A DNA stretch of 64,000 nt from a virus. The notes beneath the pieces are model-generated. The model ran no database searches, was not told the origin of the DNA, and worked only from the letters and a program-made list of their open reading frames with translations. Location: positions 1-64,000 of the IMG/VR virus record IMGVR_UViG_3300021960_000059. One strand, 5' to 3'. Below are positions 13,280 to 21,173 of the stretch, one piece after another. The position numbers and the translations under genes are program-made. Position 1 is the stretch's first letter. Every line of letters begins with the position of its first letter.

Positions 13280-13449
13280 TAACTATTTCAAACTTTTTAT
13301 TCTCAATAAAATCAAGCAGTTTTACATCATACTTAGGATATCCTTTAGGACAAGGAGTTAGGGTGGGGTGGGAACTTTGCGTTCCCATCTTGTCGGTGCG
13401 ATAGAGGAGTATCTTGTTGAGAGAGGCATTCGCACCGCCCCGAAACTTC

Positions 13450-13479
13450 ATATTACCACGTTTATAAAAACTTTGTCAA
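13450..13479 (-). promoter_or_regulatory. Possible second sigma70-like promoter upstream of the tRNA operon
   Basis: TTGACA (13479-13474), 18-nt spacer, TAATAT (13455-13450). The -35 lies inside the end of the methyltransferase gene. The region from 13280 to 13450 holds no convincing gene (a 66-codon frame without a good ribosome site was rejected). Confidence 0.35.
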
Positions 13480-13923
13480 CCCCTGATTCATAAAAATATC
13501 TTTTATTTTTTCGTGTTCTTCTCGTGTTTGTGACTCTAATCTTTTTTCTGGATTTAGAGTATCACCAACTAAAATAGTTCCACCACTCAATCTCTTTTTG
13601 CATAGGTCTACATTATCTCTCATAATGTCTACACCGTATATATCTGCCAGTGCTTCCTCTTCTGTCATGTTGTAGAAGTAAACCTTTATCCACTTTACCG
13701 CAACAAGAAATTGACCGTCTCCACAAGCAGGGTCTAGAACTGTTTTTCCTTTGCAAAAAATATCTAGATCAGATTTTTTTAGCATATCTAAGACTAACTC
13801 TGTTGGAGTAAATATTTCTGCTGTTGCCTTCACACGATATTCATCTCTTCCGATTTCTCCCATGTACTCATGGTCATTCATCTTCTGTTCGATTTTATCC
13901 CAAATAACTTTCGACATAATCAA
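13462..13923 (-). CDS. N-terminal half (motifs X-I-II-III) of a split gamma-type DNA methyltransferase
   Basis: 153 aa. EIFTPTELVLDML is a typical motif X. LDPACGDGQFLVA is motif I (SAM binding), YGVDIMRDNVDLCKKRL is motif II and ILVGDTL is motif III. In N6-adenine methyltransferases of the TaqI/Eco57I type the next element is motif IV, NPPF/Y. Here the protein ends soon after motif III (QGLTKFL), and NPPF instead opens the separate gene transcribed just before it (13895-14794). The two genes overlap by 29 nt, or 23 nt from the second ATG. The two proteins presumably assemble into one enzyme. Confidence 0.75.
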   Translation of the reverse strand: MIMSKVIWDKIEQKMNDHEYMGEIGRDEYRVKATAEIFTPTELVLDMLKKSDLDIFCKGKTVLDPACGDGQFLVAVKWIKVYFYNMTEEEALADIYGVDIMRDNVDLCKKRLSGGTILVGDTLNPEKRLESQTREEHEKIKDIFMNQGLTKFL

Positions 13924-14794
13924 TTTCTTTCCGAGTCAATTTAAACATACTAAACAAATCAGAGTCTGTCATTCTACCACAATTTAATATGTTTGGCAAT
14001 GCCTTAAATACCTTTTCGTTGCCAAAACCTGACCATTTGGCAGTCTTGAGAATGTACTTAAACAATTTTAAATTTAAATTGTCGGCAAGGATATTACCAG
14101 AACTCTCGTTTGGGACCACGATATAATATGCCATATCTGTTCCACCATACACACCATCGTCATAGAATGGTTTAGTGTAACCACTGCGAGACCACATTAC
14201 CTTTTTCTCGTCTGCCCAATCTTGTCTGATACTTGAGTACCACACCTGAGAGTTTGTGTGAAAAATAGGGTAGATGTGTTTGTCTGTTTTTTCTTTGCTG
14301 ATAACATCAGTACGATGAATTAAAACATTGTGGCAATTTACATAATCGTATCTTACATCAAGTTTGTCTTTTGTGTCAAATATAACTTTTTGATGTATCG
14401 AATAAGATTCCTCACACATATCATTCGGCAAATAAAACGACGATTGATCTATCAGTTTGTCAAAGGTTCCATTGTCTGTCCCGATCTTAGTTTCGGTAGA
14501 ATCCGACTGAGCATTGACAATCATGTAATCTGCAAAGGTGCTTCCAATATTGGGGAAGTATTTTTTAGTATCCAGATTTAAGAAACTCACCACCTTGTCT
14601 TGGAATATTTTTAATATCTTGTTAGAAGGTGACAGAAAACTACTGGGAGAAACCTGAAGCAAAACACCATTTGGTTTTAACCACTCGTCAAAAGTTTTTT
14701 GTGTGAATGTGATCCACAACTTATGTTGAGTTTTTTTCCTGTTTAAAGAATCCTGAAAGGGGGGATTTGCAACGACAACATCAAATTTTATCAA
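13895..14794 (-). CDS. C-terminal half (motif IV, catalytic, and target recognition) of a split gamma-type DNA methyltransferase
   Basis: 299 aa starting MIKFDVVVANPPFQDS. FDVVVANPPF is the motif IV catalytic loop of adenine methyltransferases, here within the first dozen residues. There is no motif I anywhere in this protein. LLQVSPSSFLSPS fits motifs V-VI. The C-terminal ~150 residues (WSRSGYTKPFYDDG, then KWSGFGNEKVFKALPN) resemble Eco57I-type target-recognition regions. It follows the nuclease-like gene with an ATGA overlap and precedes the motif I half, so the coding order is IV-TRD then X-I-III, a permutation of the usual gamma order. Confidence 0.75.
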   Translation of the reverse strand: MIKFDVVVANPPFQDSLNRKKTQHKLWITFTQKTFDEWLKPNGVLLQVSPSSFLSPSNKILKIFQDKVVSFLNLDTKKYFPNIGSTFADYMIVNAQSDSTETKIGTDNGTFDKLIDQSSFYLPNDMCEESYSIHQKVIFDTKDKLDVRYDYVNCHNVLIHRTDVISKEKTDKHIYPIFHTNSQVWYSSIRQDWADEKKVMWSRSGYTKPFYDDGVYGGTDMAYYIVVPNESSGNILADNLNLKLFKYILKTAKWSGFGNEKVFKALPNILNCGRMTDSDLFSMFKLTRKEIDYVESYLG

Positions 14795-15915
14795 CAGACA
14801 TTTGCTCCCTTGAGGTTAAGGTATGTGTTGATTGACGTAGCAATCTCTTTAGACTTCTTTGGTCTGCGTTCACCATAGTGTAATTCGATACCTTCTTTTT
14901 TGTGGAACATAGTGCCTTCGTACTGACCAGTTTTAGGAAGATGCCATGCTCCATTTTTCTGCAATGTAAACGGAACATCAATGTTAATGATTTGCCCACC
15001 ATCATCAGTAAGACTAAACAATATTGACTTCTTGTTCTTTATATATTCAACCTTGCATTGGTCTGAATTGACACGCTCTAATAGTTTGGCATAGTCCTCA
15101 TCAAACAAAGAACACAAATACCGATCTTTACTAATGAGTAAAAGTTCTTCGTCATAGTTGAGACCTGCCATTTTTAATACTCGCGGTTTGATCAAATCGT
15201 TTGGCAACTTCGATAGTGCTTCTATCGTAACTTCGATTGCCTCTTCACTCAGGTTTTTACAATCGTCTTTCCATTGCGTATCGATGTTAGACCATAATCG
15301 AGCATCTTCACTGTTTACATACCTTTGCTTCAGAATGTTCGACACATTTTCATAAGTGTTGTAAGCATCTTTTAGATAGGAAAGTCCCAACCTATCAAGA
15401 AGTTCATTTCGCTTTTCCTTATCACTTCCTTTAAACACATCGTTTGTGATTGGGTCTTTAAATGTCCCCACTCCAACAGACTGAAAAATAAAGTTGTTTA
15501 AAAATGAGACCCAAGTTCCAGAGCACAATTGAGGACGCTCATAACCGTTTTTGTAATTTTTTAGTGAGACCGAAATAATTCTGTCTTTAAACTTGATAAC
15601 AAAGTCGCCTTTCAGTTTTTGGTTTCTGAATTGCTTTTCTACATTTATGAAGTCAAACTTTTCGTTTGGGTATTTTTTCAGCAAACTACCAAAGAATTCT
15701 TTCACAACACTATCAATGTTCTTCTTATATGATGAGTTTGCAAAATCGTTTTCGATGTTTCTTTCACGACAGTAATCTTGGAAAATATCAAATTTTTCTT
15801 GCACATCATCGGTTAAAGAACAACCACTCTCAACAGCAAGTTTCTGTAAAACATAAACAATATATGCTTCTGCGGCATCCTGAATGTAATGATCTTTTGC
15901 ACAACCCGCACTCAT
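14791..15915 (-). CDS. Putative restriction endonuclease-like partner of the split methyltransferase
   Basis: 374 aa. KLKGDFVIKFKDRIISVSLK (about residues 103-122) gives a G-D-x(12)-S-x-K pattern compatible with a PD-(D/E)xK nuclease core. The nearby QLCSGTW parallels the SLK...QLMS block of the 511-aa cargo protein. No SAM or helicase motif is present. It starts with a strong AAGGAG site and its own early promoter, and overlaps the methyltransferase half by 4 nt. Known type II systems pair such genes. Here the combination suggests a phage-borne restriction-modification unit for excluding competitors, but cleavage is not shown and the fold call is from motifs only. Confidence 0.5.
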   Translation of the reverse strand: MSAGCAKDHYIQDAAEAYIVYVLQKLAVESGCSLTDDVQEKFDIFQDYCRERNIENDFANSSYKKNIDSVVKEFFGSLLKKYPNEKFDFINVEKQFRNQKLKGDFVIKFKDRIISVSLKNYKNGYERPQLCSGTWVSFLNNFIFQSVGVGTFKDPITNDVFKGSDKEKRNELLDRLGLSYLKDAYNTYENVSNILKQRYVNSEDARLWSNIDTQWKDDCKNLSEEAIEVTIEALSKLPNDLIKPRVLKMAGLNYDEELLLISKDRYLCSLFDEDYAKLLERVNSDQCKVEYIKNKKSILFSLTDDGGQIINIDVPFTLQKNGAWHLPKTGQYEGTMFHKKEGIELHYGERRPKKSKEIATSINTYLNLKGANVC

Positions 15916-15958
15916 TTTCTAAAACTCCTTAATACATTCTCTCTCGATCAACTGTATT

Positions 15959-15988
15959 AGTTTAACACTACTCAGTGACTTCTGTCAA
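15959..15988 (-). promoter_or_regulatory. Early sigma70 promoter of the restriction-modification-like cassette
   Basis: TTGACA (15988-15983), 18-nt spacer, TAAACT (15964-15959), then 6 nt and the leader box GTTGATCGAGAGAG. The -35 lies within the end of the SprT-like gene. It drives the 374-aa gene (ATG at 15915). Confidence 0.7.
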
Positions 15989-16402
15989 CCATTTTTTGTA
16001 AAGAGTTTCTTGCATTCTATATCCCTGACGCTCCCAAGGTTGCTTACTGTATGGTGTGTCTGTGTAGTCTTTACCTTTCCACATCCGACGACCATCTGCG
16101 TAATCTTTGCACAATCCTGTTGCCCACTGCCAAACATGAACCATCTCGTGCATGACGGTTTTAATCACATCTTCCAAGTTCTCGTACTCGTCAAACTTCT
16201 TGTGAAGATCAATCTTGAAGTTACGATTGTCGGTACTGTCGCACCAACCATAGACACCTTCACTTCGGAGTGTCTCACGCAACTCAATCTCAATGTCGAG
16301 TGTTCTCATTCTTGGCATCAATTCTTTGATACACCAGTTAGTGATGCCTTCAACGAGTTTACGATTCTTTTTCGTACTGCCTGTCACAAGAACAAAATTC
16401 AT
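15968..16402 (-). CDS. SprT-like zinc metallopeptidase
   Basis: 144 aa. The zinc-binding and catalytic motif is HEMVH (His85, Glu86, His89) followed by VWQ, the HExxHxxQ form of SprT/Spartan-like peptidases. The protein consists of this domain only, with no C-terminal zinc ribbon visible. Spartan-type enzymes remove DNA-crosslinked proteins; small SprT-like proteins occur in many phages without known substrates. The ATG overlaps the stop of the upstream 55-aa gene (TAATG), so the two are coupled. The next promoter overlaps its 3' end. Confidence 0.75.
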   Translation of the reverse strand: MNFVLVTGSTKKNRKLVEGITNWCIKELMPRMRTLDIEIELRETLRSEGVYGWCDSTDNRNFKIDLHKKFDEYENLEDVIKTVMHEMVHVWQWATGLCKDYADGRRMWKGKDYTDTPYSKQPWERQGYRMQETLYKKWLTEVTE

Positions 16403-16569
16403 TAACGAACCACCTTCGCAGTTGCTAAAATTTCACCTTTCACTTCACCTAACTTGCGAACCATTTTGATTGCTTTCATCATTGCTTCACGTTTGCTAGT
16501 GCCGAAAAGTCGAAAGGTTTCTTTGATACCCAAGTCTTTTGCATTTACTGTTACATCAAATAAAGTCAT
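16402..16569 (-). CDS. Small hypothetical protein coupled to the SprT-like gene
   Basis: 55 aa: MTLFDVTVNAKDLGIKETFR opens a beta-rich segment, then a basic helix (TSKREAMMKAIKMVRKL) and a final strand (GEILATAKVV). The beta-alpha-beta layout resembles short ferredoxin-like or RNA-binding domains, but no family is recognised. It ends in TAATG shared with the SprT-like start. Its ATG follows the leader box GTTGATGAGAGAG by 5 nt, so it is the first gene of an early transcript. Confidence 0.55.
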   Translation of the reverse strand: MTLFDVTVNAKDLGIKETFRLFGTSKREAMMKAIKMVRKLGEVKGEILATAKVVR

Positions 16570-16574
16570 AATTT

Positions 16575-16600
16575 CTCTCTCATCAACTTACATATACATA
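16575..16600 (-). promoter_or_regulatory. Early leader box with a weak promoter
   Basis: GTTGATGAGAGAG at 16587-16575 (minus) matches the leader box of other early promoters. The sequence just upstream (TATGTA at 16600-16595) is a plausible -10. No good -35 is seen because that zone holds the terminator hairpin. Confidence 0.4.
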
Positions 16601-16607
16601 ATACCAC

Positions 16608-16629
16608 AAAGGGGTTGCAATGCAACCCC
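16608..16629 (-). terminator. Rho-independent-like terminator
   Basis: GGGGTTGCA/TGCAACCCC inverted repeat (16629-16611) followed by TTTG on the minus strand, directly behind the 34-aa coiled-coil gene. The T run is short. Confidence 0.5.
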
Positions 16630-16657
16630 CTATTCATAATAAAATGCTCCTTTGATA

Positions 16658-16762
16658 TCAAGCAGTTACCGACTTTTCCTCAAGTTGTTTCTCAAGTTCC
16701 GCAACTCTACGTTGCAGTTTGCGAACCATTTCTCGTAATGTATAAAAGTCTCTATCACTCAA
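16658..16762 (-). CDS. Tiny coiled-coil protein (TTG start)
   Basis: 34 aa read from a TTG at 16762 that has an AAAGGAG site 9 nt upstream. The protein is (M)SDRDFYTLREMVRKLQ, then RRVAELEKQLEEKS, a clear leucine-heptad coiled coil. No ATG is available with the same ribosome site; an internal ATG would cut off the start of the helix. It lies between the helicase gene and a terminator, so it is the last gene of that transcript. Probably an oligomerising adaptor; function unknown. Confidence 0.5.
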   Translation of the reverse strand: MSDRDFYTLREMVRKLQRRVAELEKQLEEKSVTA

Positions 16763-16824
16763 TGTTAAGGTCTCCTTTATTGTTTTAAATTATACCATGA
16801 TGAACATCTCACTATCTTAGTAGA

Positions 16825-18243
16825 TTACATTTTGATCCCACTAAAATCCTTTCTCCCTGCTTTGCGTGTAGTCCACTGCATCGCATCGTCTTCGTTTGCT
16901 CGTTTGCCAAAAGTTGATTGATCGAATACAGGACCATTGTCTACAATATCTTCTTGTGCAGTTTGCTCGCAGTCAAATAGTCGCATCTTCGCTCGATCAA
17001 CTCCAACTACGAACCTCTTATAAGTAGATGGATCGCCATAGCGATTTTTCAATTGTTTCACCATGATCTGTCCCAAGTCCTCCAACTCCTCAGACGCAAT
17101 AAGTGCGATAAGGAAGTCGGCAGTGGCAGGGAGACCGAACGACTCACTTGTGTCGGTTAAATCAACATCTGAGTTACTATAACCAGAACGAGTTGTCTGA
17201 GTTGCAGACACCAACGGCACATTGAACTCCACTGCAAGTCCACGCAGTTCTTCTGCGATTGCCTTGACAAGAGTGTAAGAGTTGACTTGTGCACCTGCTT
17301 TGACTCGCGATGAAATACAGATGTTGAGGTAATCGATGTAAATAATGTCTGGAACAAACGACCGCTTCAATCGCAACTCGTTGAGCAGATGTCGAAAGTG
17401 TCCAGAACCTGCACTTGCGGTAGGATACTCTTTGACAATAAGTTTACCACTTGTCTTGCCCCTTACCCTTTCAATCTTCTTGTCGTACATGTCCTTAGAG
17501 AGTGCCTCAAGGTCATCTAAAGTGACATTCAAAAGGTTAGCATCGATTCGTTGTGCTATGCGCTCCTCTGCCATCTCCATAGTAATGTACAAAACATTCT
17601 TACCATTCAATAGGTTAGCAGATGCCATGTGACACATCGCGAGTGATTTGCCGACACCAGTACCTGCGAGGATGATGTTTAGCGACTTCTTAGGCAATCC
17701 ACCCTTTGTAATTTTATTTAGGTATTCAAGGTCAAATGGGACTCGTTCCTCAACACGATGGTAAAAATCATAACGAGTATCTGCATCATCAAGGAAGTCG
17801 TGTCCAATGTTTGGATCAAAGGATACACCCAACGCATCCGACAACAACTCAGGTATCGCACCCTTGTCGTTCTTCTTGTCGTTGCCATCAAGGATTGCAA
17901 TCGAGTTCATGATTGCGTTGTAGATTGCTTTCTCTTGACACCACTTCTCAGTCGTGTCAGTCAACCATTGCTTGTCAACATCCTCACCATCAAGTGATGA
18001 GATAAGAGATGAGGAACTGCTGAACTCTTCATCAGACAGATCATCACGACTGTCCATCTCAAGTGTCAATGCTTCTTTGGTAGGAAGACTGTTATACTTA
18101 TTGATGAACTTATCGATCTCTTGATATACAGTCTTCTCTAAACGATCATGGAAATACTCAGACTTTAGATAAGGAAGTGTGCGTCTCGCAAAGTCCTCAT
18201 CATTCAGCAGATGCCTCAGTATCACCAGTTCCGTCTTCGCCAT
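16825..18243 (-). CDS. 41: Replicative DNA helicase, T4 gp41 (DnaB family)
   Basis: 472 aa, the usual gp41 length. The N-terminal ~150 residues are the primase-interacting helical domain. The RecA-like core has the Walker A GTGVGKS in NIILAGTGVGKSLAM, the Walker B strand DIIYIDYLNI and the motif LVSATQTTRSGY. As in T4, it should form a hexamer moving 5'-3' on the lagging-strand template. The gene overlaps the small upstream gene by 44 nt in another frame and lies behind uvsX, as in other T4-like phages. The primase gp61 is not in this window. Confidence 0.95.
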   Translation of the reverse strand: MAKTELVILRHLLNDEDFARRTLPYLKSEYFHDRLEKTVYQEIDKFINKYNSLPTKEALTLEMDSRDDLSDEEFSSSSSLISSLDGEDVDKQWLTDTTEKWCQEKAIYNAIMNSIAILDGNDKKNDKGAIPELLSDALGVSFDPNIGHDFLDDADTRYDFYHRVEERVPFDLEYLNKITKGGLPKKSLNIILAGTGVGKSLAMCHMASANLLNGKNVLYITMEMAEERIAQRIDANLLNVTLDDLEALSKDMYDKKIERVRGKTSGKLIVKEYPTASAGSGHFRHLLNELRLKRSFVPDIIYIDYLNICISSRVKAGAQVNSYTLVKAIAEELRGLAVEFNVPLVSATQTTRSGYSNSDVDLTDTSESFGLPATADFLIALIASEELEDLGQIMVKQLKNRYGDPSTYKRFVVGVDRAKMRLFDCEQTAQEDIVDNGPVFDQSTFGKRANEDDAMQWTTRKAGRKDFSGIKM

Positions 18244-18517
18244 TTTTTACACTCTCTAGTTGTTCTTCAATGATTTCGGTTAGAATATCACCTATTATAG
18301 TCTTAAACTCTTCTGTTGTCAAGTCAAGATCACTTGGGTTTTCTAGGGTAATTGTGTTAAATGAAAGAATAACATCTTCATTATTTTCACCTCCTTCAAA
18401 AGACACTGTATCATATTGATATATGATGCCTTCGTATGTCCCTTCCTCTAGTTTAACTGCCCAATGGTTATTATGAAAAGAATTATTGTGCTCAATTAGT
18501 TGATATTTCACTTGCAT
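18200..18517 (-). CDS. Conserved small protein between uvsX and gp41
   Basis: 105 aa from the ATG at 18517 (MQVKYQLIEHNNSF); seven earlier codons lack a ribosome site. It overlaps uvsX by 26 nt and gp41 by 44 nt, which is unusually deep. The N-terminus is beta-rich (GTYEGIIYQYDTVSFEG) and the C-terminus acidic and helical (EFKTIIGDILTEIIEEQLES, then a GDTEASAE tail). A gene of this kind at this position is known from T4-like cyanophages. Its place in the replication block suggests an accessory replication role, but nothing specific can be read from it. Confidence 0.6.
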   Translation of the reverse strand: MQVKYQLIEHNNSFHNNHWAVKLEEGTYEGIIYQYDTVSFEGGENNEDVILSFNTITLENPSDLDLTTEEFKTIIGDILTEIIEEQLESVKNGEDGTGDTEASAE

Positions 18518-19547
18518 CTTCTTCTGCCTTATTTTCATCTACACCTATTTTACCATACAAAAACTCTTGTGCCGCGGCAACTTCCAATTGTGCCATAATA
18601 TCGTCTGTGAAATAACTTTGCGGGTTTTCATTAATTGCTTTTGCAAACACCTTACGTCCGTCAGGCAATTCATATCGGGTAGATACTTTCTTTATAATGT
18701 CATATTTCTCAGCAAGATCAAGAAGACCGTAATAACGATCAAGACCGCTATCATAAGATAGTTTGACGAATACGTCTTTGTTTTCTTTTGTGAATCTCGA
18801 TTTGTGCATACGTACTTTAATGAGGTTACCGATGACATCTGTGCCATCCTTGTCCTTCTTTTTTGTAAGCATACAGATAGATGATGCCGCATACTTGAGA
18901 CCTGATCCACCAGAAATTTCTTTAGTTGGTACATACGCCCCCACCACATCGTAAACATGGTTAGTAACAAGCATCGGCACATTTGCCTTTGCCAACTTGA
19001 GAGAAAGAACTCTGAATGTGCCACGCAACAACTGTGCCTTAGTCATATCGCGTTTGTTTTCACCCTTTGCTGTATCTTCCAATTCTTTCTCTGACGAAAG
19101 CATACCCAAAGAGTCAAGTACCATCATCATTGGCGGTTGGTTCTTCTCTTCTAGATAATTATCTAACATACGCACTGCTTGAGTACGAAATTCCTCAATA
19201 GACTGCGGTTCAACAATTGCAACTCGTTTTGCGTCAATGCCTCGATCAGTCATCATCTTTTTTGTGACTGCGGCTTCGGTATCAAAGTAAATAACACCTC
19301 CCTCTGGATGTTGCTCTAAGAATGTCTTGAGCACTCCCAGAACAAAGAAGGTCTTACCTGTTGCAGATTCACCTGCGAATGCGGTGATCTTATTGTTAGG
19401 AACACCACCATACATCGAACCACTTAATACTGCATTCATAATGTATGAACCAGTGTCAATAGAACCAGAATACTCTGAACTATTTCCACCATCTTCAAGG
19501 ATGTTTGCGTTATCAAACCCCTTGACCAAATCATTTAAAAAATTCAC
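18492..19547 (-). CDS. uvsX: UvsX recombinase (RecA family)
   Basis: 351 aa. Walker A is ESATGKTFF in ITAFAGESATGKTFFVLG, followed by VIYFDTEAAV and MMVLDSLGML (Walker B), and an L1/L2-like region (MLVTNHVYDVVG, then SGGSGLKYAASSI). It catalyses strand exchange on single-stranded DNA and loads with UvsY (42154-42585), driving recombination-dependent replication. It overlaps the upstream 87-aa gene by 4 nt (ATGA) and sits next to the DNA polymerase genes, as in T4-like cyanophages. Confidence 0.95.
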   Translation of the reverse strand: MNFLNDLVKGFDNANILEDGGNSSEYSGSIDTGSYIMNAVLSGSMYGGVPNNKITAFAGESATGKTFFVLGVLKTFLEQHPEGGVIYFDTEAAVTKKMMTDRGIDAKRVAIVEPQSIEEFRTQAVRMLDNYLEEKNQPPMMMVLDSLGMLSSEKELEDTAKGENKRDMTKAQLLRGTFRVLSLKLAKANVPMLVTNHVYDVVGAYVPTKEISGGSGLKYAASSICMLTKKKDKDGTDVIGNLIKVRMHKSRFTKENKDVFVKLSYDSGLDRYYGLLDLAEKYDIIKKVSTRYELPDGRKVFAKAINENPQSYFTDDIMAQLEVAAAQEFLYGKIGVDENKAEEDASEISTN

Positions 19548-19807
19548 GATGTATATACTCCATCTAACTTATCACGGAATTGTTCGATTTTTACAAGTCT
19601 ATCTTTGCCGTTCCATTTGATGTAATCTTTTTCTGGATTAGCTGCGAGATTATTCAGTAAAGGTAAAATCATGTTGTATAAAGTATCGCATTTTTCTTTG
19701 TATTTGTCAACCTCAGATGCTGTTGACTGTGCGGTGGACTTGACTTCTTTTACAATGTCAAGTTCGTTTTCATCCACCATAGTGAACCCAAAATCAAAGT
19801 CACTCAT
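19544..19807 (-). CDS. Conserved small protein between gp43 and uvsX
   Basis: 87 aa from the ATG at 19807 (MSDFDFGFTMVDENELDIVK), which overlaps the polymerase stop in ATGA; the longer upstream frame is a shadow of the polymerase. A coiled-coil-like centre (STASEVDKYKEKCDTLYNMI) and a C-terminal block (NPEKDYIKWNGKDRLVKIEQ) are visible. The FDFGFTMVDE opening recurs in small proteins near uvsX in marine T4-like phages. Both ends overlap neighbours by 4 nt, so its dose is tied to polymerase and UvsX. The role is unknown. Confidence 0.65.
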   Translation of the reverse strand: MSDFDFGFTMVDENELDIVKEVKSTAQSTASEVDKYKEKCDTLYNMILPLLNNLAANPEKDYIKWNGKDRLVKIEQFRDKLDGVYTS

Positions 19808-20910
19808 GTGAAAAAATCCTCCAATGTTGCTTTCTTTTCCGAACTCCAACCAATCGCACTGAGAATAGCACTGATGGGTTCAAGGAATGCTTTGTCAAAC
19901 TGTGTGTCGTAGTCTATGTATTGATTCAGCCCGAACTCTTTCGGTAGGGAAGACATAATGCTAAGAACATTTTGCCGAATAGGATTTGGAGTTTTGAGAT
20001 AACAAAACTTGATCTTTTCACCGTCTTTGATTGACTCATAACGTTTCTCCAACTTATGTTGCTTGAGCAAGTGATTGTAGAGTAGACTACCTCTTACATG
20101 AATCGGAGTGCTTTTCATAAACTCCAACTCATCCCCATTGGTTGTATATTTAGTGAGATCAGTCACTCCACGAGGGAATGCAACTTCCTCAAAGGGTAGA
20201 GTGCGAAACTTTTCTTTAAAGTCTGCGATGTATTTTTGTACAGTTGCCTCGTCAGAACTCATAATCAGTTTGACTGCACCCTTCAACGCATCACGACAAG
20301 ACTGTGGTGTTGATGATTTGACAATCTCCAATCCCATGACTTTAAGTTTAGGTTCAGTATATCGTACACCTTCGTTGTCATACACATTGAGTGCATAACG
20401 CTTCTTCGCAGTCCAGATGCCCTTGTCCGCAATTGCCTCACGTTTCATGAACATCTTCTGATCATATACATTCATCAGATCAGCAAGGTTTTGATAACTC
20501 TGATCAATAAACGGTTCAATCTTCTTTTGAGCAACATCGTCCAAGAATTTGACCACCCGGTCAGTATCAAGGTTTTGTACTCCGTCTCCCTTCGTAAACA
20601 CTTGGTTAACCAATCGGTCAAAAGTGATGTATAGCGAATCTGTATCTGAAGCAATGACATAATCTTCACCCTCTGTCTTCAGTAGTTTATTAAGGTATTC
20701 ATTCACTCGTGCTTCGATCCACCGAATGGACAACTGCCCACTCAGCGTAATCGACTCTGCCATTCGCACATCAAAGAAACGAAAGTATTGGTTACCCAAC
20801 GCACCATAGGCAGAGTTCAACTGAACCTTCTTTGCGAGTTGCAGATTCTTGTACTTAGAGATGTCTTTCTCTAACTGCTTCTTGCGAGTAAGAAGTTCTT
20901 GTTTTGTCAA
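19804..20910 (-). CDS. 43B: DNA polymerase gp43, C-terminal part (fingers, palm motif C, thumb)
   Basis: 368 aa. It begins with a helix (MTKQELLTRKKQLEKDISKY) that forms the second half of the fingers. Motif B follows (KKVQLNSAYGALGN), then motif C (ASDTDSLYI) and the KKRY element before the thumb. Motif A and the exonuclease are on a separate gene (21170-22627). With the N-part (485 aa) the total of 853 aa approaches the usual length of T4-type gp43 (898 aa in T4). The start overlaps the stop of the 88-aa gene by 4 nt. The C-terminus should carry the clamp-binding tail (KKATLEDFFT). Confidence 0.9.
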   Translation of the reverse strand: MTKQELLTRKKQLEKDISKYKNLQLAKKVQLNSAYGALGNQYFRFFDVRMAESITLSGQLSIRWIEARVNEYLNKLLKTEGEDYVIASDTDSLYITFDRLVNQVFTKGDGVQNLDTDRVVKFLDDVAQKKIEPFIDQSYQNLADLMNVYDQKMFMKREAIADKGIWTAKKRYALNVYDNEGVRYTEPKLKVMGLEIVKSSTPQSCRDALKGAVKLIMSSDEATVQKYIADFKEKFRTLPFEEVAFPRGVTDLTKYTTNGDELEFMKSTPIHVRGSLLYNHLLKQHKLEKRYESIKDGEKIKFCYLKTPNPIRQNVLSIMSSLPKEFGLNQYIDYDTQFDKAFLEPISAILSAIGWSSEKKATLEDFFT

Positions 20911-21173
20911 AGTACCAATCCACTCACTGCTGAACGGTATGCCTTTTCAATGTCATTGTTTACTGCTGTGACGAACACATACTGCTGAAATGTTACCGCA
21001 TCCGGATTCATTTTCCCTGTTACGCAAATACCTGCCGCAAACCCCATACCTTGTTCATTCTGGATCAGCATCCGAGGATCATCTAAAATAATGTTCCCAT
21101 CTTTCAATGTTCGATACTTACCAACAAACTCGCCTGCAATCGTTACGACTGCTACTACGTCACCTTTTGTCAT
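20907..21173 (-). CDS. Small Sm-like protein wedged in the split polymerase gene
   Basis: 88 aa: GDVVAVVTIAGEFVGKYRTL opens a small beta barrel, followed by NIILDDPRMLI and QYVFVTAVNNDIEKAYRSAV. It overlaps the polymerase N-part by 4 nt upstream and the C-part by 4 nt downstream, so all three proteins are coupled. It shares layout and end motif with the 125-aa protein at 40333-40710 (VNNDIEKAYRS versus VDEDIDAYYIKS; ILDDPRMLI versus SILEPLLLEI), suggesting paralogues with an LSm/Hfq-like fold. It is not a homing endonuclease. It might stabilise the split enzyme or bind RNA; the function is open. Confidence 0.6.
   Translation of the reverse strand: MTKGDVVAVVTIAGEFVGKYRTLKDGNIILDDPRMLIQNEQGMGFAAGICVTGKMNPDAVTFQQYVFVTAVNNDIEKAYRSAVSGLVL

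Noticed and set aside
13251-13451. 66-codon minus-strand frame (MKFRGGANASLNKIL...) between the methyltransferase and the tRNAs
   Set aside because: No convincing ribosome site; the tRNA operon promoter lies inside it and a promoter -10 overlaps its start. Treated as leader/intergenic sequence.
13462-14794. A simple frameshift in one methyltransferase gene
   Set aside because: A frameshift would leave the halves in normal order (motif I before IV); here the NPPF half is upstream of the motif I half, which a single indel cannot produce.
20907-21173. Homing endonuclease or inteinate insertion in the DNA polymerase
   Set aside because: The insert is 88 aa with no LAGLIDADG, GIY-YIG or HNH motif, and clean ATGA junctions argue against an intein or intron.
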